The notes: generated from the letters alone by a model not told the origin. DNA of 6,579 nucleotides from Clostridia bacterium (GCA_024403175.1 JAKSSI010000078.1:1-6579), one strand, 5' to 3'; positions 1 to 6,267 are shown, counted from the first letter of the stretch. Translations and numbers: made by a program.

Positions 1-796
1 GAGTGATGTTTGGAAGAGCTTTGTGGATTTCAAGCATGTTACCAACGTTTAATGGGTTGCATGGTTCTTCATAGTAGTAAATGTTGAGTGGTTCTAAGCA
101 CTTACCAAGCTGAATACCTGTAATCATATCTGGGTAGGAGTGAGTTTCGATAATGATATCCATATCCTTACCGCCTTCTTTTCTCATTGCTTCTGTTCTT
201 GCATAAACAGTTTCAAGCATCTTTTCAGAAAGCTTTCCTCTCATCTTCCAGTTTGGATTTGAAGCTTCTCTAGCCCACTTACCTTCATCTGTAACGCCCA
301 TTGGGTCTACCTTAATAGCTGTGTAGCCTTCGTTTAATGCGTCTCTTGTAGCCTTCGCATAGTCTGCTGGATCTGTAAGCATAAGTGGTTCTGGACCCCA
401 AGCAAACTGAAGCTGGCTGGCGTATGCTCTAATCTTTGGATTGCTCAGTCCGCCGAGGAGTTCGTATACTGGAACGCCTAAAGCCTTACCCTTGATATCC
501 CAAAGAGCTGTATCGATAGCGGACATACCAGCGTTGATGATTGTACCACCGCCCATGCCCCAGAATGTTGTTCTGAAGAGTTCTTCCCAAATAGCTTCTG
601 CCTTCATTGGGTCCTTGCCGATAAGAAGAGCACCGAAGTCTCTTGCAATACCAACGCCTGCATAGTGTGCCTTACCATAGGAAACACCTACTTCGCCCCA
701 GCCAGAGATTCCCTTGTCTGTGTTAATCTTTACACAGATAACGGAACCCATAATATTAGGTTTACATTCGATTACGTCTACGCTTGTAATTTTCAT
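1..796 (-). CDS. Enolase-superfamily (mandelate racemase/galactonate dehydratase-like) acid-sugar dehydratase, partial
   Basis: This is the first 265 residues of a protein whose family is usually about 380-400 residues long; the C-terminus lies beyond the left edge. The N-terminal capping domain is recognisable by SGWGE (residues 31-35) and by SAIDTALWDIKGK (92-104), followed by PVYELLGG (109-116). In the barrel, KVD (162-164) ends the second strand. E217 and E243 fit the first two Mg2+ ligands, with the 26-residue spacing seen in mandelate racemase (D195/E221) and galactonate dehydratase (D183/E209). H219 matches the galactonate dehydratase catalytic histidine (H185). The first ligand is Glu instead of the usual Asp. 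A loop about 20 residues longer than in mandelate racemase lies between 164 and 217. The family abstracts the proton alpha to a carboxylate and typically dehydrates aldonates to 2-keto-3-deoxy acids in the cytoplasm; the exact substrate cannot be assigned. The ATG follows AAGGAG (809-814) at an unusually long 12-nt spacing, but the MKIT start matches the family N-terminus. The gene has its own promoter and operator. Confidence 0.88.
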   Translation of the reverse strand, partial: MKITSVDVIECKPNIMGSVICVKINTDKGISGWGEVGVSYGKAHYAGVGIARDFGALLIGKDPMKAEAIWEELFRTTFWGMGGGTIINAGMSAIDTALWDIKGKALGVPVYELLGGLSNPKIRAYASQLQFAWGPEPLMLTDPADYAKATRDALNEGYTAIKVDPMGVTDEGKWAREASNPNWKMRGKLSEKMLETVYARTEAMRKEGGKDMDIIIETHSYPDMITGIQLGKCLEPLNIYYYEEPCNPLNVGNMLEIHKALPNIT

Positions 797-820
797 AATA
801 AAAAAATTCTCCTTAATTAC

Positions 821-879
821 TTTGTTGCACAAAAAACTACCACATAGTTTTTCGATCGATTGTTTTTACAGGCAACAAA
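821..879 (-). other. Structured 5' leader of the dehydratase mRNA (nested inverted repeats)
   Basis: The leader of about 100 nt between the predicted start site and the dehydratase start contains two nested perfect 8-bp inverted repeats. The outer arms are TTTGTTGC (821-828) and GCAACAAA (872-879). The inner arms are AAAAACTA (832-839) and TAGTTTTT (845-852), around a 5-nt CCACA loop as read on the plus strand. In the RNA sense, a second AAAAAC run upstream of the inner hairpin could pair instead with its GUUUUU arm, so two folds compete. The ribosome binding site (809-814) lies outside both stems. It does not resemble a riboswitch class I recognise; it may only stabilise or attenuate the message. 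Confidence 0.4.
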
Positions 880-887
880 TAATCAAA

Positions 888-910
888 AAGAACTTGTATT
901 ACAACCATAC
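888..910 (-). promoter_or_regulatory. Predicted GntR/FadR-type operator of the dehydratase gene
   Basis: The core TTGTAATACAA (894-904) is a perfect odd-centred palindrome of the form TTGT-N3-ACAA. It begins directly after the -10 box and covers the expected transcription start near 900. The flanks follow the operator in front of the TRAP operon closely on the left side (GTATG) but diverge on the right. Binding here would block the dehydratase promoter, fitting repression by a FadR-subfamily regulator that is relieved by a pathway intermediate. The protein that binds is inferred from proximity. Confidence 0.6.
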
Positions 911-935
911 TACCCTACAACCGGCAATATGTCAA
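907..935 (-). promoter_or_regulatory. Sigma-A-type promoter of the dehydratase gene
   Basis: On the minus strand, TTGACA (930-935) is followed after exactly 17 bp by TAGTAT (907-912). The -35 box is a perfect match to the consensus and the -10 box has four of six bases. Transcription should begin near 900 and give a leader of roughly 100 nt. The -35 box abuts the T-run of the upstream regulator's terminator, so the dehydratase forms a separate transcription unit. Confidence 0.65.
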
Positions 936-967
936 TAAAAAAACGGATAATTTTACTTATCCGTTTT
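936..967 (-). terminator. Rho-independent terminator of the GntR regulator gene
   Basis: Read on the minus strand, an 11-bp perfect stem (arms at 957-967 and 940-950, centred on ACGG/CCGT) encloses a 6-nt loop and runs into a T-rich tail (936-940 plus the T-run of the arm). The 5' arm and stop codon of the regulator overlap: the last codons (Lys-Thr-Asp-Lys, stop) form the ascending arm and the first part of the loop. The stem is AT-rich, so termination may be incomplete. Confidence 0.7.
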
Positions 968-1681
968 AATTCTTTTATTATCAAGCGCTTGGTGATATAC
1001 CTTATCTCTTTCTGCTGTTTTTCTAAGATGTTCAGAGAAACCATCAAGATCTTTATTCTTCATATAGTTTATAAGATCTCTATGGTATTCAAGGATAACA
1101 TCGTAGGAATCATTATATTCTATTGAATTTACAATGTTTTGGTATGATGCTTCATCAAGTAAATATGCTAAAGCATCATATATAGTAAAGAGCATTTCGT
1201 TGTGGCATGCTTTGCAAACAGAACTATGGAATTTAGTATCTGCAGCGTGGAAAGCATCAATATCGCTATTTTCGGCTGCTTTCTTCATTTCTGCATATAA
1301 ATTTTCAAGAAGTTCAATCTGCTGTTCGAAATCATCCATATTTCTTGCAAGTCTAAAGCTTCCAATTTGAAGGATATCACGCATTTGGTTGATTTCTTGC
1401 TGGGTAGTATCAATAAGGTTAGATCTCATTAATTCTTCAAGATAAGGGCGCATAGAGTACTTCTTTACAAAAGTGCCTTCGCCAACCTTTGTTTCTGTAA
1501 TACCCATTACATTGGTTTTTTGAATTGCAGTTCTTAAAGTCATTCTGCTGACCCCAAGCATTTCAGAAAGTTCGTTTTCTGAAGGTATTTTTTCGCCCCT
1601 CTTCCAGTTTCCGCTAGATATTTGTTCTTGTATATAGTCAAAAACCTGGTCTGTAAGGTTTGTTCTTACTAATTTTGCCAC
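953..1681 (-). CDS. GntR-family transcriptional regulator, FadR subfamily (FCD domain)
   Basis: A 242-residue regulator. Residues about 8-75 form the N-terminal winged helix-turn-helix of GntR proteins, including GEKIPSENELSEMLGVSRMTLR (29-50) and the wing motif GEGTFV (67-72). Residues about 95-225 are an all-helical FCD ligand domain, in which D148, H152, H200 and H218 fit the Asp-His-His-His metal site typical of the family. Metal plus a carboxylate ligand usually governs DNA binding in these proteins, which suits an acid-catabolism locus. The start is GTG, preceded by AAGGAG (1688-1693) with 6 nt spacing; no better in-frame ATG is near, and MAKL leads naturally into the HTH. Its own promoter carries an operator-like inverted repeat, and similar sites lie at the dehydratase and TRAP promoters, so it probably represses all three units and itself. 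The ligand is unknown. Confidence 0.92.
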   Translation of the reverse strand: MAKLVRTNLTDQVFDYIQEQISSGNWKRGEKIPSENELSEMLGVSRMTLRTAIQKTNVMGITETKVGEGTFVKKYSMRPYLEELMRSNLIDTTQQEINQMRDILQIGSFRLARNMDDFEQQIELLENLYAEMKKAAENSDIDAFHAADTKFHSSVCKACHNEMLFTIYDALAYLLDEASYQNIVNSIEYNDSYDVILEYHRDLINYMKNKDLDGFSEHLRKTAERDKVYHQALDNKRIKTDK

Positions 1682-1712
1682 TATAAACTCCTTCTTTGTT
1701 ATTTATTTGTCA

Positions 1713-1735
1713 AGTTGTATGACATCTATACAACT
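1713..1735 (-). promoter_or_regulatory. Predicted operator in the regulator's own promoter
   Basis: A 23-bp inverted repeat has 8-bp perfect arms, AGTTGTAT (1713-1720) and ATACAACT (1728-1735), around a 7-bp centre. It lies just downstream of the -10 box, from about +3 to +25 of the predicted regulator transcript. It includes the submotif TTGTATGACA (1715-1724), whose reverse complement TGTCATACAA is shared almost exactly with the TRAP operator. This fits autoregulation. Confidence 0.6.
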
Positions 1736-1744
1736 AACAAGACA

Positions 1745-1773
1745 ATAATAAAGATTATTTGCTAAATTGTCAA
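1745..1773 (-). promoter_or_regulatory. Sigma-A-type promoter of the GntR regulator gene
   Basis: On the minus strand, TTGACA (1768-1773) is followed after 17 bp by TATTAT (1745-1750), a near-consensus pair. The expected start site is around 1738, giving a leader of under 60 nt before the GTG start. The -35 box overlaps a TTGT-CAA-ACAA sequence (1767-1777) that resembles the operators of this locus and might be an auxiliary regulator site. Confidence 0.65.
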
Positions 1774-1777
1774 ACAA
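1767..1777. promoter_or_regulatory. Possible auxiliary operator half-site pair TTGT-N3-ACAA
   Basis: TTGTCAAACAA has the same TTGT-N3-ACAA arrangement as the stronger operator candidates and overlies the regulator's -35 box, where a repressor would exclude RNA polymerase. Such an 11-bp pattern can arise by chance in AT-rich DNA and the flanks do not extend the symmetry, so this is tentative. Confidence 0.25.
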
Positions 1778-1851
1778 AATCATTAAATGTCACATGATTC
1801 GTATGCATATAAAAATAAAAGCTCAATTTCGTTCTTTTTGCAGACAAATAC

Positions 1852-1880
1852 TTGAAATTGTGTTTGCGCTATGATAGTAT
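1852..1880 (+). promoter_or_regulatory. Sigma-A-type promoter of the TRAP transporter operon
   Basis: TTGAAA (1852-1857) and TAGTAT (1875-1880) are separated by 17 bp. The -10 hexamer is identical to that of the dehydratase promoter. The predicted start near 1887 falls inside the adjoining operator and gives a leader of about 70 nt. A competing -10 (TATGAT, 1870-1875) has only a 12-bp spacer and is less likely. Confidence 0.6.
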
Positions 1881-1899
1881 GCTTGTCATACAGGCATAC
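1877..1899 (+). promoter_or_regulatory. Predicted GntR/FadR-type operator of the TRAP operon
   Basis: A 23-bp palindrome has 6-bp perfect outer arms, GTATGC (1877-1882) and GCATAC (1894-1899), flanking the core TTGTCATACAG (1883-1893); 9 of 11 symmetric base pairs match. It overlaps the end of the -10 box and the expected start site, the usual position for a repressor. With the -10 box included, the first 20 bases (1875-1894) agree at 17 positions with the dehydratase promoter-operator. Confidence 0.68.
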
Positions 1900-1958
1900 A
1901 AATAAATCAAAAGAAAAATTTCACAACTATTAAAACATTTTTTAAAGGAGAAATTAAA

Positions 1959-3020
1959 ATGAAAAAGATTATTGCTCTTGCATTAGCACTTGCAATGGTA
2001 TTCTCTTTCGCAGCATGCGGAAAGAAAGAAACACCAACACAGGGCGGCGAAACACAGCAGCCAGCTGAAAAGAAGGTAGTACTTAAGCTTTCCTCCAACG
2101 TTCCATCTGCAGCACTTTCCGGAAACACTTCCGCTATGGCAAAGGGTGTTAACGCTTGGGTTGAAACAGTTCAGAAGGAATCCAACGGAACAATCGAAGT
2201 TAAGGTATTCCCAGATGCACAGCTTGCATCTAAGACAGACGATATCGTAACAGGTATCAAGACAAAGGCTTTCGAAGTTGCTCACTTTGCTACAGGTAAC
2301 TGGTCTACATATACAGATGCTTTCGCAGAACTTAACGTTCCATTCCTTTACAAGGACTTCAATGATGCTGAAAAGGTATTCAACTCTGAAGTTGGTAAGG
2401 ACATGATTGCAAAGTTCGAAAAGGACGTTCCTGGTATCAAGGCTCTTTCCTACATTGCTATCGGTTTCAGAGACATCACAAACAATGTTAAGGAAGTTCA
2501 CACACCAGCTGATCTTAAGGGTATCAAGATTAGAACAATGAACGATACATACCAGATTGCAGCTATGGAAGCTCTTGGTTGCGCTGTAACACCACTTTCC
2601 ATCAGCGAACTTTACTCTGGTCTTCAGCAGAAGCTCGTAGACGCTCAGGAAAACCCACTCACAACAATCCATGACAACAAGTTCTACGAAGTACAGAAGT
2701 ATTGCTCACTCACAAACCACTCCTTCACATCTACATTTATGTTCATGAATGCTGATGTATACAACTCCCTCTCTGATAACCAGAAGGCTGCTGTAGAAAA
2801 GGCTAACGCTGCTTGCCAGAAGGCTTCCCTCGAACAGGGACCACAGGACGAAGCTGCTACAATGAAGCTCCTCCAGGACAAGGGTATGGTTATTACAAAG
2901 CTTACAGCTGAAGAAACAGCACAGTTCCAGGAAGCTTGCAAGCCAGTATGGGCACAGGTTCAGAAGGCTATCGGCGATGCACGTTGGAACAAGCTTGCTA
3001 ACGTTCTTGGCGTAAAGTAG
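1959..3020 (+). CDS. dctP: TRAP transporter solute-binding lipoprotein, DctP family
   Basis: This 353-residue extracytoplasmic receptor captures the carboxylate substrate and delivers it to the DctQM membrane complex. The N-terminus is a lipoprotein signal: MKK, a hydrophobic stretch (4-17) and a lipobox FAAC with C20 as the lipidated residue. A Lys/Gly/Gln/Thr-rich linker follows. The mature part has the DctP landmarks: the FRDITNN segment (R171), LKGIKIRTMND (185-196) with R192 at the position of the carboxylate-clamping arginine (R147 in SiaP), SELYSGLQQKLVDAQENP (216-233), and a C-terminal long-helix region. Length is normal for the family. The ATG follows AAGGAG (1945-1950) with 8-nt spacing and gives a complete signal peptide. 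Codon use is strongly biased and avoids ATA entirely, suggesting high expression. It is the first gene of the operon; an 11-bp hairpin separates it from dctQ. The arginine supports an organic-acid ligand, but its identity cannot be deduced. Confidence 0.95.
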   Translation: MKKIIALALALAMVFSFAACGKKETPTQGGETQQPAEKKVVLKLSSNVPSAALSGNTSAMAKGVNAWVETVQKESNGTIEVKVFPDAQLASKTDDIVTGIKTKAFEVAHFATGNWSTYTDAFAELNVPFLYKDFNDAEKVFNSEVGKDMIAKFEKDVPGIKALSYIAIGFRDITNNVKEVHTPADLKGIKIRTMNDTYQIAAMEALGCAVTPLSISELYSGLQQKLVDAQENPLTTIHDNKFYEVQKYCSLTNHSFTSTFMFMNADVYNSLSDNQKAAVEKANAACQKASLEQGPQDEAATMKLLQDKGMVITKLTAEETAQFQEACKPVWAQVQKAIGDARWNKLANVLGVK

Positions 3021-3049
3021 TCTAAACGCTCAAATTTTCAATAATAATT

Positions 3050-3076
3050 TACCGAACCGCCAAGTGCGGTTCGGTA
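3050..3076 (+). terminator. Intercistronic hairpin between dctP and dctQ (partial terminator or mRNA stabiliser)
   Basis: A perfect 11-bp stem, TACCGAACCGC (3050-3060) and GCGGTTCGGTA (3066-3076), encloses a 5-nt loop. It is the most GC-rich stem in the window. No continuous T-run follows (TATGTATTTA), so it is unlikely to be a strong rho-independent terminator. Placed after a binding-protein gene that needs more copies than the membrane subunits, it more likely protects the dctP message from 3' exonucleases or attenuates downstream transcription. Confidence 0.65.
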
Positions 3077-3103
3077 TATGTATTTAAAATGAAAGGTTAA
3101 ACA

Positions 3104-3685
3104 ATGTCAGAAAAGAAAAAGTTTGACTGGAAACATTTTATCATCAATCTCGATCAGTACATTTCTGCAGTAGTATTTATTGCAATTACATTTTTACTTC
3201 TTCTTCAGGTAATATCCAGAAAGGTGTTTAACCACGCATTCACATGGGCTGAAGAACTTGCAGTTGTAATGTTCATTTGGATGACATTCTTTGGTATTTC
3301 CAGTGCTGTAACATACAGAAAACATCTTAGAATCGACGCTGTTATTGATGCACTTCCTTTTAAAGCAAAGAAAGTTCTTCTCATTATCTCCGATATTATT
3401 TTCATAATTTTCAACTGCTATCTTTGGGTTCCATACACAAAGATTCTTGATGCTTTAGGAAATTCAACAACAGCATTACTTCATATTCCAAATAAGATTA
3501 ACTACATTCTTATTCCTATCATGCTTACATTTGCAAGTGCAAAGCTTGTAGCTGATATTTGGAAGCTTGCACATGAAAATGAAAAGACTCTTGGTGCAAC
3601 AAAGCCAACTATCGATCTTGAAGCATGCGAAAGAGAATGTGAAGAAAGAAAAAAGGCTAGAAGAGAGGCAGGTGAGGAAGACTAA
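3104..3685 (+). CDS. dctQ: TRAP transporter small permease subunit, DctQ family
   Basis: This 193-residue membrane protein is the small subunit that pairs with DctM. Four hydrophobic segments are visible at roughly 17-37, 50-70, 89-109 and 131-151, as expected. Family features include WAEE (48-51) before the second segment, the R72-x-H74-x3-D78 stretch after it (family pattern G...A.R..H...D), and LHIP (126-129) before the last. The start ATG follows GAAAGG (3091-3096) after 7 nt. The C-terminus extends beyond the last helix with about 40 hydrophilic residues, ending in a strongly charged Glu/Arg/Lys tail that contains C175 and C179; this is longer than a minimal DctQ. Its stop codon overlaps the dctM start by one base (TAATG), which indicates translational coupling. 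Confidence 0.93.
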   Translation: MSEKKKFDWKHFIINLDQYISAVVFIAITFLLLLQVISRKVFNHAFTWAEELAVVMFIWMTFFGISSAVTYRKHLRIDAVIDALPFKAKKVLLIISDIIFIIFNCYLWVPYTKILDALGNSTTALLHIPNKINYILIPIMLTFASAKLVADIWKLAHENEKTLGATKPTIDLEACERECEERKKARREAGEED

Positions 3686-4968
3686 TGGCAGTAGCAGTAA
3701 TGTTTATAACAATGTTCCTTTTCATGGCAATCGGTGTTCCTCTTGGCGTTTGCCTTATTGCACCTTGCTTCTTAATGCTTGCTATTGACCCTGTAACATC
3801 TCAGGAATTCTTAGCACAGACATTCTATTCAGGAACAGCATCATTCTCCATGATTGCCATCCCATTCTTTATGATTTGTGGTGACATCATGAATCTTGGT
3901 GGTATTTCCAAGAGACTCGTAAAGCTTGCTAACGCTTGCTTTGGTAGAATTACAGGCTCCCTCGGATATGTAGCAATTCTTGCTTGCATGTTCTTCGGTG
4001 CTGTATCTGGTTCTGCAGTAGCTACAGTAGCTGCTATCGGCGGAATCATGATTCCAGAAATGGTTAGAGAAGGATACGACAAGTACTATGCAGCAGCTCT
4101 TTGTGGTTGCGCAGGCGGACTTGGTATTATCGTTCCACCATCATATCCACTCGTAATTTATGGTATCACCGTAAATGAATCTATCGGTGACCTTTTCCTT
4201 GCTGGTACAGTTCCAGCAGTATTAATTGGTGTTGCTCTTATGCTTGTTAACTTCTTCTATTGCAAGAAGCACAACATTAGAGGACATGAAAAGTTTGCTA
4301 TCAAGAATGTAGGTAAGGCATTCATTGATTCCATCCTTGCACTTCTGATGCCTATCATTATCCTTGGTGGTATTTACTCTGGTATCTTCAGTGCAACAGA
4401 ATCTGCTGTAGTAGCTACAGCTTACGGAATCATCTTAGCAGTATTCGTATACAAGGAAGTATCTTTCGCAGATCTTTGGAAGATGTACAAGAACACAGCT
4501 ACATTCTCCTCTGGTATGATGCTTACAGTAGCTCCAGCTACAGCAGTAGGTACAATCTTTGCTTACCTCGGTGTAACAGCAGCTATTAACGGATTCTTCA
4601 TGAGCATTACATCTAGCAAGTACATTGTAATGATTATCATGGTAGGTATCCTCTTCCTTATTGGTATGTTCCTGCAGACAACTCCAGCTATCGTAATCTT
4701 TGGACCAGTACTTCTTAATGTTGTAAAGCAGTATGGTATTTCTCCACTCCAGTTCGGTATCATTATGGATATTGCTCTTGCAATCGGATTCTGCACACCT
4801 CCAGTATGTGCTAACATGTTCGTTGCTCAGTCACTTACAGGATTACCGTTGCTGAAAATTGTTAAGAAAGCGATCCCGTTTATCATTGCTTTAATCTTAT
4901 GCTTGCTCTTAGTAGCATGCTTCCCACAGATTTCTTCAGGAATCGTAACAATGATTAGAAGCAAGTAA
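3685..4968 (+). CDS. dctM: TRAP transporter large permease subunit, DctM family
   Basis: This 427-residue polytopic membrane protein forms the transport core and uses an ion gradient, usually Na+, to import the acid delivered by DctP. Many hydrophobic segments run through its full length, which is normal for the family. Hallmarks are GGISKRLVKLA (72-82), GSLGYVAILACMFFGAVSGSAVATVAAIGGIMIPEM (91-126), GCAGGLGIIVPPS (141-153) with its PP motif, SATES (236-240) and a second inverted-repeat half including GMFLQTTPAIVI (327-338) and GFCTPPVCANMFV (368-380). The ribosome site GGTGAGG (3671-3677) lies inside dctQ. Codon use matches dctP until about 4840, after which CCG, GCG, TTG and TTA codons appear in the last ~40 codons. 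The LarA-like gene starts 12 nt after the stop, in the same operon. Confidence 0.95.
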   Translation: MAVAVMFITMFLFMAIGVPLGVCLIAPCFLMLAIDPVTSQEFLAQTFYSGTASFSMIAIPFFMICGDIMNLGGISKRLVKLANACFGRITGSLGYVAILACMFFGAVSGSAVATVAAIGGIMIPEMVREGYDKYYAAALCGCAGGLGIIVPPSYPLVIYGITVNESIGDLFLAGTVPAVLIGVALMLVNFFYCKKHNIRGHEKFAIKNVGKAFIDSILALLMPIIILGGIYSGIFSATESAVVATAYGIILAVFVYKEVSFADLWKMYKNTATFSSGMMLTVAPATAVGTIFAYLGVTAAINGFFMSITSSKYIVMIIMVGILFLIGMFLQTTPAIVIFGPVLLNVVKQYGISPLQFGIIMDIALAIGFCTPPVCANMFVAQSLTGLPLLKIVKKAIPFIIALILCLLLVACFPQISSGIVTMIRSK

Positions 4969-4980
4969 TAATAAAGGAAA

Positions 4981-6267
4981 ATGTTTGAATCGGTAAATAA
5001 ATTATTAAATCCGGTTGTACTTCCTAAAATGTTAAAAGTAAGGCAGCACTTCAATTCAGCAAAACTTGAGAATGTTGAAGAAGTGCTGCTTTCACAATTG
5101 CACCGAAATGAAATAGAAGAAATAATAAAGCCTGGATTGACTATTGCAATTACTGCAGGATCCAGAGGAATATGTAATTATCTTTTATTTCTTCAAGTAC
5201 TAGTAAAATATTTGCTAGAAAAAGGAGCAAAACCATTTATAGTCCCAGCAATGGGAAGTCATGGTGGTGCAACCGCAGAGGGGCAGGTTGAATTACTAGA
5301 AGCCTATGGAATAACAGAAAGCAGTATTGGTGCGCCTATTCGTTCATCAATGGAAACAGTTGTTGTAGATACTATCAACGGCGAAGAGGTTCATGTTGAT
5401 AAATATGCGCATGAAGCTGACGGAATTATTCTTTTAAATAGAGTAAAACCTCATACCGGATTTAGAGCGGCTCATGAAAGCGGAATAGTTAAAATGGCAG
5501 CTATCGGTTTAGGAAAACAAGCCGGTGCTCAGATTGTTCATTCCGGTGGGCCTGCGAATATGGGTGCAAGGGTTTTTGAGTTTGGTAGAAGTGTTATAGA
5601 GCATGAAAAGATTCTTTTTGCTATAGGGGTGCTTGAGAATGCATTTGATGAAACAGAGAATCTTTATGTTTGGACTAAGCCGGAAATCTTTGAGGAAGAA
5701 CCAATTGTTCTTGAAAAAGCCAAAGCAAATTTGCCAAGGATCTTTTTCGAAAAACTGGACGTTTTGATTGTGGATCAAATCGGTAAAAATATAAGTGGCC
5801 CGGGAATGGATGCAAATGTAACATTCACTTTTATTCCGGGCGCTCCAATTCCACAGGATATAAGAGATAAAAGGGCCAAACGCATTGTAACATTGAGTTT
5901 AACTAAAGAAACTCATGGTAGTGCAATGGGAATAGGAATGTCTGATATTACAACTAGACGTGCTTTTGAAAGTATTGATTTTGATGCAACCTATCCAAAT
6001 TGCTTGACAAGTGGCGTTACGGCTTCAGGGAAAGTTCCAATGTTCTTTGATTCTGATAAGCAAGCAATCCAAGCTGCGATTCTAACTTTATCTAAAACAG
6101 ATGGAACTGATTTACGAGTAGTTAGAATCAAGGATACGTTAAGTCTATCAGAAATAGAGATATCCGAAGCTCTTATAGAAGAAGCAAAGGCTCTAGATAA
6201 TATTGATATTCTAAGTGAACCTAAAGACTTTGATTTTAATGAAAATGGTAATTTACTAGAAGATTAA
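4981..6267 (+). CDS. LarA-like nickel-pincer-nucleotide hydroxyacid racemase/epimerase (DUF2088 family)
   Basis: A 428-residue cytoplasmic protein with a lactate racemase N-terminal (DUF2088) domain. LarA uses the nickel-pincer nucleotide cofactor (NPN) to invert the hydroxyl-bearing C2 of lactate by hydride transfer. Putative equivalents of the LarA residues are visible: H94 in MGSHGGATAEGQ (91-102) for H108, H158 in NRVKPHTGF (153-161) for H174, K171 in GIVKM for the pincer-linked K184, and H187 in IVHSGG for the nickel ligand H200. The K-to-H spacing of 16 equals that of LarA; the H158-K171 interval is 3 residues longer. This argues for NPN binding, with a substrate other than lactate. The family includes epimerases of aldonates and racemases of other 2-hydroxy acids. 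No larB, larC or larE is in view. The AAAGGA (4973-4978) site is close to the ATG, with only a few bases between; a later ATG at 5029 would remove conserved sequence. Codon use differs sharply from dctPQM (many ATA codons). Confidence 0.85.
   Translation: MFESVNKLLNPVVLPKMLKVRQHFNSAKLENVEEVLLSQLHRNEIEEIIKPGLTIAITAGSRGICNYLLFLQVLVKYLLEKGAKPFIVPAMGSHGGATAEGQVELLEAYGITESSIGAPIRSSMETVVVDTINGEEVHVDKYAHEADGIILLNRVKPHTGFRAAHESGIVKMAAIGLGKQAGAQIVHSGGPANMGARVFEFGRSVIEHEKILFAIGVLENAFDETENLYVWTKPEIFEEEPIVLEKAKANLPRIFFEKLDVLIVDQIGKNISGPGMDANVTFTFIPGAPIPQDIRDKRAKRIVTLSLTKETHGSAMGIGMSDITTRRAFESIDFDATYPNCLTSGVTASGKVPMFFDSDKQAIQAAILTLSKTDGTDLRVVRIKDTLSLSEIEISEALIEEAKALDNIDILSEPKDFDFNENGNLLED

Noticed and set aside
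441..1126. Short plus-strand open frames over the dehydratase, its leader and the regulator
   Set aside because: They are shadows of the minus-strand genes or span promoter DNA, lack convincing ribosome sites, and have low-complexity translations.
1861..1874. Possible CcpA cre site TGTTTGCGCTATGA within the TRAP promoter spacer
   Set aside because: It keeps the central CG but misses the cre consensus at three defined positions, so it is not distinguishable from chance.
1870..1875. Alternative -10 box TATGAT for the TRAP promoter
   Set aside because: It would leave a 12-bp spacer to TTGAAA; TAGTAT at 1875-1880 gives 17 bp and matches the dehydratase promoter arrangement.
1983..2672. Long open frame of 229 codons antisense to dctP
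   Set aside because: It lies wholly opposite a certain gene with strong codon bias, its translation is rich in Cys and Trp without recognisable motifs, and no ribosome site supports it.
4981..6267. Calling the LarA-like gene larA (lactate racemase)
   Set aside because: Cofactor residues are conserved, but the loop length and sequence differ from LarA and the locus suggests another hydroxy acid, so the symbol would overstate the evidence.
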